DNA of 23,393 bases from an uncultured bacterium (GTDB lineage Bacteria > Bacteroidota > Bacteroidia > Bacteroidales > Bacteroidaceae), in assembly GCA_905215575.1 (NCBI GenBank), contig CAJMQV010000016.1, positions 1-23,393 on the forward strand. Direction: 5' to 3'. How positions within the stretch are numbered: position 1 is the stretch's first letter; the number at the start of each line of letters is the position of its first letter. Positions 1 to 6,172 of the stretch are shown one piece after another. The notes beneath the pieces are model-generated. The model searched no databases and had not been told where the DNA came from. It was given only the letters and a program-made list of their open reading frames with translations. The position numbers and the translations under genes are program-made.

Positions 1-54
1 CAGACTTTCTAAGATTTATGCATAATTCTTTCCCCCACCAAATATCGGGTGAGC

Positions 55-83
55 CCCAATGACAGCTGAACACTGTCATTGGG
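55..83 (-). terminator. Hairpin after the thiamine operon, probable terminator
   Basis: A perfect 11-bp inverted repeat (CCCAATGACAG / CTGTCATTGGG) with a 7-nt loop lies 25 bp beyond the stop of the thiamine pyrophosphokinase gene. There is no clear T-tract on either side, so calling it a terminator rests on the strong stem and its position. Positions 1-54 hold nothing I can identify. Confidence 0.6.
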
Positions 84-108
84 ATATAATTATAATACCT
101 CTTTCTTT

Positions 109-744
109 TTATTTCTTTTCTCCGATATAAACCAGATATGGACCTTGGCAACGAATCGTAAAAGTACTTTCGGTGGTTTCATTCAGCGTACCTTCCCACC
201 AGCTCTGAAAATCACGGATCGGATATTTCAAGCCTTCACCGGTCATGCCTTGGGTTCCGAAGTTGAAGATGGAAACTTGAGTGCCGATCGGGCAGGTAAA
301 GCCACAATCGTTTTCTGCCGGAATAAAGACACCGTAATCAGTATACATACGTACATCCAGTCCCATTTTCTGATACTCCATCAGCAGACTGATATTGCCC
401 AAGGTATGATCCTCACGCATACCGGTTGCTCCCACAATTGCTATTTTCCGAAATCCTTTTCCTTGCAGGAAGCGTATGGCTTTGGTCTGGTCGTTGGTTT
501 CCTGATCCGGGTCGTGATGGATGATAGAAGCATACAGACGCCGGTATTGCGGGTCGATAGAGTCGCTGTCACCTACAATAATATCCGGTACAAGACCAGA
601 GTCCAGATACTGGTTGGCGGCTCCGTCGCAACAGGCCACATAAGGAGCTGATTTGAGCTTGTGAACCGGTGTGGGACGGAAAGGAAAATCACCGTTGGCT
701 ACGACTACTGCTTCCGGAATAAATTCAGTGGTATTTGTTTTCAT
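109..744 (-). CDS. thiN: Thiamine pyrophosphokinase
   Basis: Transfers pyrophosphate from ATP to thiamine to make thiamine pyrophosphate (TPP) in the cytoplasm. The 211-residue protein has the family landmarks: ANGDFP (about 16-21), CCDGAA (38-43), the acidic metal site GDSDS (58-62), a TND..TKA segment (83-89) and GATGMREDHTLGN (105-117). The C-terminal half matches the thiamine-binding beta region, with GLKYPI near 171 and GTLNE near 185. The open frame runs upstream to 921, but the ATG at 744 overlaps the stop of the preceding pnuT gene (ATGA), and the N-terminus from there fits the family, so the longer form is rejected. It is the last gene of a riboswitch-led thiamine operon. It traps thiamine brought in by the two upstream genes. 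The symbol follows Bacillus thiN; the gene is also called tnr3. Confidence 0.93.
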   Translation of the reverse strand: MKTNTTEFIPEAVVVANGDFPFRPTPVHKLKSAPYVACCDGAANQYLDSGLVPDIIVGDSDSIDPQYRRLYASIIHHDPDQETNDQTKAIRFLQGKGFRKIAIVGATGMREDHTLGNISLLMEYQKMGLDVRMYTDYGVFIPAENDCGFTCPIGTQVSIFNFGTQGMTGEGLKYPIRDFQSWWEGTLNETTESTFTIRCQGPYLVYIGEKK

Positions 745-1319
745 TGTTCTGCTTTTATGAGACGTTTCCATTTCAAGAAGCCAAAGATAGCAATTACTGT
801 GTAAAAACCGTAAAGAATTGCTGTAAAATATAAATCTTTGTAGAAATAGAGGCCGCAGCATACAATATCTACCAATATCCATGCCAGCCATTGTTCCACA
901 TATTTCTTGGCCAGCATCCACAGGGCAATGACACTCAGTGCTGTCGTAAAGCTGTCAAACCAGGGTACAGTGCTGTCGGTATAGCGGACTAAAATAAACC
1001 CGATGCCGGCAAACAAAACTCCAAACAGAAAGAGCAGGATGGGGAGCGTTCGGAGCGGGAGATACCCGATGCCCGACTCCTGTGCTTCTGTTGTTTCTTG
1101 TCCCTTTTTTTGGTATTTCCAGGCAATCCAGCCGTAGACGGATGCCAGCAGATAATAGATATTGATACCAAAGTCGGCATACAGACCGGCTTGATAATAC
1201 ACCACAATATAGATAGCCGGCATGATGATGCTGGCTATCCACAGATAAATGCTGGCTTTGTATTCGAGCCACAGATAGGCCAGTCCCACAAGGGTACCGG
1301 CCAGTTCCAGATAATTCAT
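741..1319 (-). CDS. pnuT: PnuC-family thiamine transporter (PnuT type)
   Basis: Inner-membrane facilitator of the PnuC family, 192 residues, made almost entirely of hydrophobic helices (about seven) with little loop. Typical PnuC features are the aromatic-rich helices near the start (LAYLWLEYKASIYLWIA) and the WxxWILVD pattern near residue 145 (EQWLAWILVD). PnuC itself carries nicotinamide riboside. The family contains PnuT, which carries thiamine, and the family alone does not separate the two. Context does: the gene sits between a TPP-riboswitch-led TonB receptor (18-bp gap) and thiamine pyrophosphokinase (4-bp ATGA overlap), an arrangement known for thiamine uptake in Bacteroides. Uptake is probably driven by metabolic trapping through the downstream kinase. 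Substrate is inferred from context; membership of the family is clear. Confidence 0.88.
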   Translation of the reverse strand: MNYLELAGTLVGLAYLWLEYKASIYLWIASIIMPAIYIVVYYQAGLYADFGINIYYLLASVYGWIAWKYQKKGQETTEAQESGIGYLPLRTLPILLFLFGVLFAGIGFILVRYTDSTVPWFDSFTTALSVIALWMLAKKYVEQWLAWILVDIVCCGLYFYKDLYFTAILYGFYTVIAIFGFLKWKRLIKAEQ

Positions 1320-1337
1320 AGATGTCTGTTTTGAGTG

Positions 1338-3563
1338 TTAGAAAGAAATGGATACATGTCCCAAGGCATGAATGCCGGCTTGAGCTGCATATCCCGCATA
1401 GCTTTGGCGCACCTTGTTCCCATCAACGGTTTCGTAATAACTACCGGCATATCCGTTGTTTTCATATTGGGCGTTGAACAGATTGTACACACTGACGCCA
1501 AGAACCAGTTCTTTGATTTTACGCGGGTGGAACGTGTAGCTCAGGTCCAGATTGCTGACACAATAGGCATCGAGCATCTGGTCTTTCTGGCCGGCATTGG
1601 TCATATACTGGCTGCCTACATATTGGGTGCTGAGTGAGGCTTCCCATTGGCGGTAAGAGAATGTGAAACGGTTATTGGCCGTCCAGTCCGGTGAAAAGGC
1701 GATCGGTGTGCTGCCGTGGTGAATTACCCAGGGATTCATCTGTTCGTCGTAGAGTGTTTCTGTAAAATCCACGATGCGGTTGCGGCTCCACGTTGCAGTC
1801 AGATCCCAGCGGAACCACTCAACAGGCTTCAGGCTTCCGGTCAGTTCCACACCCAGACGATAGCTTCTCGGTACATTGTCTGTCAGGGCCTCGCCGATTT
1901 CATTGACTTCGCCGGTCAGAATCAGCTGGTCTTTATAATCCATAAAATACAGATTGGCTCCCAAGGCCGCAATCCGGTTCTGGAACTGATATCCCAGTTC
2001 ATAGTCGAGCAGACGCTCCGGTCGTGGCAGTCTGTTCTGTTTCATCTCGGTGTAATTGTTTCGGGTCGGTTCTTTCTGGGCCACTGCAAAAGAAGCATAC
2101 AGTCGGTTGCTTTTATTGATCTCCCAGTTAAGTCCGGCTTTCGGGTTGCAGAAATTAAAATGTTCGTTTACATTCAGTTCCTGCATCTTTCCGGTTGCCG
2201 GATTGTATTTGTCATTCTCTCCCTTTATCTGATAGCTGATATGCCGGTATTGCACATCGGCATATACGCTGAGCTGCGGTGTTATGTCATAACTGCCTTT
2301 CAGATAAAGGTTTCCGTCGTTCTTGAATGCCTTGCTGTCGTAATACGGGTGCAGCGGGTCCAGATCTCCTTCATATTGCTTTACCCAGATGACTCTTCCG
2401 AAATGCTTTCCGTGGTATCTGTTGAAGGCTCCGCCGAAAGCAATATCCCAGGGCCCTTTGCGATAGGCGATTCCCGCCAGTCCGCCAGCAAAGTCATTAT
2501 CCATCTGTTTCCGGCGGATCAGATCGTCATCCAAGCGGTTTCCCTGTTCGTCCAGACGGCTTTTCAAACCATATTCGGTCAGGTTGCTTTCCGGTTTGTA
2601 TTCCTCATAATAGCCGTCACCATGAGTGTAATGCAGGGCTGCATTCAGTTTCCAATAAGCGTTGAACGTATGGTTTATCAGCAACTGACTGTGCAACTGG
2701 TTGTAAATATCATTCTGGTTTTCATAAAAGCGGATATTTCCTTCACTGTCCGTATACATTCCGCAGGAGTTGAACGTACGTCCGTACTGTTCCATCTCTT
2801 CTTTGCTGGCATAGTTCCAGGCATGATAGGTCTTTTCTTTTCCTCCGAAGACAAGCAGCTTTACGGATGTGGCATGGGAATAGAAAGCTCCCTGTGTGAA
2901 GAAAGACTGCAGATGGGATGAGGCTCGGTCGATATATCCGTCACTCCCGATATTGGATAACCGGGCGTCAAAGGTCCAGTGATCGTTTATCAGACCGGTT
3001 GCGGCACGGAACATTTCCTTATGTGTATTAAAAGAGCCGTAGGTACCTTGAAAAGATGCCGAAGGCTTGAAAGCAGCATTGTCGGTAAGCATATTCACGC
3101 TGGCACCGAAAGCACCTGCACCGTTGGTCGAAGTGCCGGCACCCCGTTGTATCTGCACATCCTTGAGGGAAGAGGCCAGGTCCGGCACATTGACCCAATA
3201 CAGACAATGGCTTTCCGAATCATTGAGAGGTACTCCGTTAATGGTTACATTGATGCGGGTTGCGTCTGTTCCGCGTACTCGCAGAGTGGTGTATCCGATT
3301 CCGGTTCCGGCATCACTGGTCGTTATGGCCGAAGGAGTCAGACTTAATAAATAAGGAATGTCTTTGCCCAGATTTCTTTTTTGCAATTCTTCCTTGCTGA
3401 TGTTTGTGTAAGCGGTTCCGCTTTTTCGTGTAGCGCGATTGGCTAAAATGTCCACACGCTCCAAAGAGCGGCTTACTGCAATAGAGTCCTGGTCAGTTGC
3501 ATGATGAGCATACGACTGACTGACCATTCCGGTGAGAATGGAGGTAAGAAGAATAAATCTCAT
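1338..3563 (-). CDS. TonB-dependent outer-membrane receptor for thiamine
   Basis: A 741-residue ligand-gated porin that would bring thiamine across the outer membrane using TonB/ExbBD energy. From the ATG at 3563 it begins with a signal peptide (MRFILLTSILTGMVSQSYAH). A plug domain follows at about residues 45-155 (TPSAITTSDAGTGIGYTTLR; VRGTDATRINVTINGVPLND; IQRGAGTSTNGAGAFGASVN), and then a 22-strand barrel ending in the terminal aromatic SISF. It lacks the carboxypeptidase-like N-terminal domain of SusC-type receptors, so it is a classic small-ligand receptor. The open frame extends to 3656, but that extension lies inside the TPP riboswitch and would put non-signal sequence before the signal peptide, so 3563 is preferred. 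There is no Shine-Dalgarno; the leader is AU-rich, as usual in this phylum. It is the first gene of the receptor-pnuT-kinase operon. The thiamine specificity is inferred from riboswitch and neighbours. Confidence 0.92.
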   Translation of the reverse strand: MRFILLTSILTGMVSQSYAHHATDQDSIAVSRSLERVDILANRATRKSGTAYTNISKEELQKRNLGKDIPYLLSLTPSAITTSDAGTGIGYTTLRVRGTDATRINVTINGVPLNDSESHCLYWVNVPDLASSLKDVQIQRGAGTSTNGAGAFGASVNMLTDNAAFKPSASFQGTYGSFNTHKEMFRAATGLINDHWTFDARLSNIGSDGYIDRASSHLQSFFTQGAFYSHATSVKLLVFGGKEKTYHAWNYASKEEMEQYGRTFNSCGMYTDSEGNIRFYENQNDIYNQLHSQLLINHTFNAYWKLNAALHYTHGDGYYEEYKPESNLTEYGLKSRLDEQGNRLDDDLIRRKQMDNDFAGGLAGIAYRKGPWDIAFGGAFNRYHGKHFGRVIWVKQYEGDLDPLHPYYDSKAFKNDGNLYLKGSYDITPQLSVYADVQYRHISYQIKGENDKYNPATGKMQELNVNEHFNFCNPKAGLNWEINKSNRLYASFAVAQKEPTRNNYTEMKQNRLPRPERLLDYELGYQFQNRIAALGANLYFMDYKDQLILTGEVNEIGEALTDNVPRSYRLGVELTGSLKPVEWFRWDLTATWSRNRIVDFTETLYDEQMNPWVIHHGSTPIAFSPDWTANNRFTFSYRQWEASLSTQYVGSQYMTNAGQKDQMLDAYCVSNLDLSYTFHPRKIKELVLGVSVYNLFNAQYENNGYAGSYYETVDGNKVRQSYAGYAAQAGIHALGHVSISF

Positions 3564-3585
3564 AAATAATGAAGTATAAAATAAA

Positions 3586-3672
3586 TAATTTCTCTTCGCC
3601 GGCATTGTCCGGATCAGATAATAAGGGTATGTTCTCAGCCCGTATTTATGAGGCACCCCGCGACAGATTTGT
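3586..3672 (-). ncRNA. TPP riboswitch (THI box) upstream of the thiamine operon
   Basis: Read on the minus strand, the conserved core is in order: GGGGTGCC (3659-3652), GGCTGAGA (3640-3633), ACCCTT (3628-3623), and CTGATCCGGACAATGCCGGCG (3617-3597) followed by AAGAGAAATT. This matches the TPP aptamer. In the P4 helix the usual TGG/CCA pair is replaced by CGG/CCG, a compensated change that supports folding. P1 is weak as I can draw it. The aptamer ends only about 25 nt before the receptor start codon, with no room for a hairpin plus T-tract. That suggests control of translation initiation rather than transcription termination. Repression by TPP is inferred from the class. Confidence 0.95.
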
Positions 3673-3682
3673 CATCGCGCTG

Positions 3683-3690
3683 CAAAATTA
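3683..3690 (-). promoter_or_regulatory. Promoter -7 box of the thiamine operon
   Basis: TAATTTTG on the minus strand fits the Bacteroidetes -7 consensus TAnnTTTG and lies just upstream of the riboswitch, so transcription would start near 3677. No TTTG is found at the proper -33 distance; only CTTG at a 16-bp spacing. Confidence 0.6.
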
Positions 3691-3853
3691 GTGATATTTT
3701 CTGTGACAAGCCTTTCTTTTTAAGAAAAGGATAGATATTTTTAAACAATCCTTGCCATGCTAAAGTTTTTGAGGAAAATCAGAATCTTTCTTTCAAATGC
3801 AATAATAAAAGGAAAGGGCCGTTTATAAGGATAAACGATAAAAATTAAAAGCT

Positions 3854-4450
3854 ATGATGAATTTGAAAAGATTGGCTGCTCTGGTGATCGGTCTGGGACT
3901 GGGCTGTACAGCGCTATGGGCACAATGGAGTTTTGGAGTAAAAGGCGGATTGAATGCCAGTAAAATGAAATGGGAAGCTTGGGATCCGAAGTTCAAGGTT
4001 GGAGCTCAGGTAGGTGGCTTTGCAACTTATCATCTTAATGAGGAGTGGAGTTTGCAGACCGAATTGCTTTATGCTCTGCAAGGTTGTCGCTTTGAAATTT
4101 GGGAGTCTTTGGACGAAAAAGATAAATTTATGGCTAAAGATAATCTTCATTATCTGAACATACCGATACTGGCTCGTTTTCAGTTTGCCAGCGGATTATA
4201 TTTCGAACTGGGTCCGCAAGTCGGTTTTCTGTTGGGAGAATATCAAAAATACAAGGATGAAAGACATCGTATCGAAGATACCAAACCGGTAGATGTGGCT
4301 TTAGCCGGTGGCGTGGGTTATGCCTTTAATGAGCATTTGGAGTGGAACTTCCGTTATGTGCATGGTTTTCTTCCAACGCGCAAATATTTCACGGATGATT
4401 GTAAGCCTATGAACCGCAGTATGCAGTTGAGTCTGGGCTATCGGTTTTAA
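3854..4450 (+). CDS. Small outer-membrane beta-barrel protein (PorT-like)
   Basis: A 198-residue exported protein of the outer-membrane beta-barrel family common in Bacteroidetes. A signal peptide covers residues 1-23 (ending TALWA, then QWSFGVKGG). The rest alternates hydrophobic and polar residues in short strands with Gly and aromatic ends, for example FGVKGGLNASKM, FATYHLNEEWSLQTELLYAL, LNIPILARFQF, YFELGPQVGFLLG, and a closing strand MQLSLGYRF with a terminal Phe. This suggests an eight-stranded barrel. The related PorT takes part in type IX secretion, but this domain is widespread and I would not assign that role here. Two ATGs in a row (3854 and 3857) are possible starts; no clear Shine-Dalgarno or -7 box decides. 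It is divergent from the thiamine operon and stands alone; the next gene has its own promoter. Confidence 0.85.
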   Translation: MMNLKRLAALVIGLGLGCTALWAQWSFGVKGGLNASKMKWEAWDPKFKVGAQVGGFATYHLNEEWSLQTELLYALQGCRFEIWESLDEKDKFMAKDNLHYLNIPILARFQFASGLYFELGPQVGFLLGEYQKYKDERHRIEDTKPVDVALAGGVGYAFNEHLEWNFRYVHGFLPTRKYFTDDCKPMNRSMQLSLGYRF

Positions 4451-4489
4451 CAGGGTATTTTTGAGAATGACGGATTAAGAGGCCGCTCT

Positions 4490-4521
4490 GTTGCTTTTCA
4501 GGTCAGGAAGCTATATCTTTG
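4490..4521 (+). promoter_or_regulatory. Promoter of the flavodoxin-ferredoxin gene
   Basis: GTTG (4490-4493, one mismatch to the -33 TTTG), a 20-bp spacer, then a perfect -7 box TATCTTTG (4514-4521). It ends 26 bp before the ATG at 4548, giving a leader of about 20 nt. Confidence 0.65.
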
Positions 4522-4547
4522 TATGTCTTTAATACAAAACTGATAGA

Positions 4548-5330
4548 ATGGAAAGTTTAGTGAAAACAGTAGGTGTTGTATATTTTTCTCCTACAGATAC
4601 CTCAAAAAAGGTGGCTTTGGCCTTGGCAGAAGGCACTGGAGCCAAAGAGATAAAGGAATTTGATCTGACCACAGATGAAAGTGTTTCCCCGATAGTATGT
4701 GATGCGGACTTGTTGGTGTTGGCTGCTCCTGTTTATGCCGGTCGTGTGGCTTTGCAGGCAATACAGCGTTTCCAAAGAATTCAGGCGTCTGGTGTTCCAG
4801 CCCTTGTGGCCGTCGTTTACGGAAATCGGGATTATGAAGACGCTTTGATCGAACTGCGTGATGAGGCTGAAAAATTGCATCTCAAGGTTATAGCAGCCGG
4901 TGCTTTCATTGGTGAACACAGTTTCAGCCGCAAGCAGATGCCGGTTGCAGAAGGTCGTCCGGATGCTTCAGATCTGCAAAAAGCCCGTGAACTGGGACAG
5001 AAGGCTGTTCTGAAACTGGCACAGGGTATTTCTGAAGAAACTTTATGTGTGAAAGGAAATGTTCCTTATCGTGCGGTAAAGGAGCAACCGCCGGTAGCAC
5101 CGGTTTGTCTGGAGGGCTGTACATTATGCGGAAAATGTATTGCGGTTTGTCCGGTACATGCCATATCCAAGTCATCTGAAGGAAAAATCGAAACAGATGC
5201 GGAGAAGTGTACGCTTTGTTGTGCCTGTGTGAAGAAATGTCCTTTTGAACAGCGCGTTTTTGACACACCGTTTACCAAATTCCTTTATGACAACTTCCGG
5301 GAAAGACGTGAACCGGAATTGTTTCTTTAA
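4548..5330 (+). CDS. EFR1-family flavodoxin-ferredoxin protein
   Basis: A 260-residue predicted cytoplasmic electron carrier that fuses two redox modules. Residues about 6-160 form a flavodoxin-like fold: the FMN-phosphate loop FSPTDTSKK (13-21) follows strand VGVVYF, and LLVLAAPVYAGRV (55-67) matches the second cofactor loop. Residues 187-232 hold two [4Fe-4S] motifs, C191-x2-C194-x2-C197-x3-C201-P and C221-x2-C224-x2-C227-x3-C231-P. An extra cysteine sits before the first cluster (C187), and a further one lies inside the second (C225). The order and length fit the EFR1 family, whose physiological partner is not established to my knowledge. The HD-domain gene starts 43 bp downstream with no terminator between, so the two are probably cotranscribed. 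The electron donor or acceptor cannot be read from the sequence. Confidence 0.88.
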   Translation: MESLVKTVGVVYFSPTDTSKKVALALAEGTGAKEIKEFDLTTDESVSPIVCDADLLVLAAPVYAGRVALQAIQRFQRIQASGVPALVAVVYGNRDYEDALIELRDEAEKLHLKVIAAGAFIGEHSFSRKQMPVAEGRPDASDLQKARELGQKAVLKLAQGISEETLCVKGNVPYRAVKEQPPVAPVCLEGCTLCGKCIAVCPVHAISKSSEGKIETDAEKCTLCCACVKKCPFEQRVFDTPFTKFLYDNFRERREPELFL

Positions 5331-5361
5331 TGTCGGGTTCTAGTTACTACATATTAAAAGC

Positions 5362-5367
5362 AAGGAG
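5362..5367 (+). promoter_or_regulatory. Shine-Dalgarno of the HD-domain gene
   Basis: AAGGAG six bases before the ATG at 5374. It is notable because most genes in this window lack such a site, and it fixes the start codon. Confidence 0.8.
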
Positions 5368-5373
5368 AAAACA

Positions 5374-5991
5374 ATGAAAGCAAAGGATGAGTTTATAGAA
5401 TTGCTCCGCTCTACTAACCGTGAAGGGGTGGAGGATTTATTGGTGGCTCTGGAAGATATGGGTTTCTTCACCGCTCCGGCATCTTCCAATCATCATCTGA
5501 ATGTGGAAGGAGGATTGGTGGAACATTCGCTGAATACCTGCAAGGCCGCTCTGATGGTTTGGGAAGGAATGATAGGCTTGGAACCCGGCTTGGCTAAAGA
5601 AGTGGAAAGGGAGAGTGTCATTATTGCCAGTCTTCTGCATGATGTGTGCAAGAGTGATATTTATTTCCGCACCATAAAGAAGCGTAAGACGGCGCTAGGC
5701 ACCTGGGAAGATAGTGAGGGATACAAGGTTTCCTATAAGAATTTTCCGATGGGGCATGGCGAGAAGTCTGTAATTCTGCTGCTTTGCAATGGAATTGCTT
5801 TGACCGATGATGAGATGCTTGCAATCCGTTGGCATATGGGAGCGTGGGGACTCAATATGAACAGTTATGAAGATCAGAGATGTTTTGATACTTCCCAGAA
5901 ACTTTATCCTTTGGTGACGATTATTCAGACGGCAGATAAACTGGCTGCAAATATTATGGAACGCAGTGGGGAAGATCTGGATGAATTGTAA
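5374..5991 (+). CDS. HD-domain phosphohydrolase, substrate unknown
   Basis: A 205-residue soluble protein with the metal-binding HD pattern: H51 (in GLVEHSLNT), the H89-D90 pair (SLLHDVCKSD), H128 and H154 (in MGHGE and RWHMG), and D188 (QTADKLA). HD proteins are metal-dependent phosphohydrolases of nucleotides or cyclic dinucleotides. The extra histidines between HD and the last Asp hint at a two-metal site, but no partner domain shows a substrate. The start is fixed by AAGGAG at 5362-5367. It follows the flavodoxin-ferredoxin gene by 43 bp and probably shares its transcript. Its 3' end carries an array of three small hairpins and then a strong terminator. The biological role is not recognisable. 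Confidence 0.85.
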   Translation: MKAKDEFIELLRSTNREGVEDLLVALEDMGFFTAPASSNHHLNVEGGLVEHSLNTCKAALMVWEGMIGLEPGLAKEVERESVIIASLLHDVCKSDIYFRTIKKRKTALGTWEDSEGYKVSYKNFPMGHGEKSVILLLCNGIALTDDEMLAIRWHMGAWGLNMNSYEDQRCFDTSQKLYPLVTIIQTADKLAANIMERSGEDLDEL

Positions 5992-6005
5992 GCTTTTGTA
6001 TCTGA

Positions 6006-6067
6006 GTCCTCTGCCGGAAGGACAGAAGTCTTTCGCCCGAAGGACTGTAATCCTTTGCCCGAAGGAT
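6006..6067 (+). repeat. Three tandem 18-nt hairpins with exact 22-bp period
   Basis: Three imperfect inverted repeats start at 6006, 6028 and 6050: GTCCTCTGCCGGAAGGAC, GTCTTTCGCCCGAAGGAC and ATCCTTTGCCCGAAGGAT. Each has a GCCC or GCCG loop, and 4-bp spacers (AGAA, TGTA) separate them. The stem base changes from G-C to A-T in both arms in the third copy. They lie between the HD gene stop and its terminator, in the 3' untranslated region. Confidence 0.85.
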
Positions 6068-6092
6068 TAGAGGTTTTTCATTATAAGAACAT

Positions 6093-6125
6093 AAAAGGTC
6101 TGTGTCGTGAGAACACAGACCTTTT
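6093..6125 (+). terminator. Bidirectional terminator between the HD and SulP genes
   Basis: A perfect 13-bp stem AAAAGGTCTGTGT / ACACAGACCTTTT with a 7-nt loop. A/T-rich arms at both ends suit termination from either strand. It lies between two convergent genes. Confidence 0.88.
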
Positions 6126-6172
6126 GTTGTAAAGTTAACAAGGAGAGAAATCATAGACTATCCGTTTGTTCT

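Noticed and set aside
745..921. N-terminal extension of thiamine pyrophosphokinase
   Set aside because: The extension lies inside the pnuT gene, is unlike any kinase N-terminus, and the ATG at 744 forms a classic ATGA overlap.
741..1319. Nicotinamide riboside transporter (PnuC proper)
   Set aside because: The family fits, but the riboswitch, receptor and kinase around it point to thiamine as substrate.
1716..2921. A 401-codon open frame on the plus strand opposite the thiamine receptor
   Set aside because: It lies wholly antisense to a clear TonB receptor, shows no known motif or signal peptide, and has no promoter; it is a by-product of the opposite strand's codon use.
4478..4489. Small hairpin AGAGGCCGCTCT as a terminator for the outer-membrane barrel gene
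   Set aside because: The stem is only 4 bp with a short, broken T-rich tail; too weak to call.
6006..6067. CRISPR array
   Set aside because: The units are 18 bp palindromes with 4-bp spacers, far too short for CRISPR repeats and spacers, and no cas genes are near.
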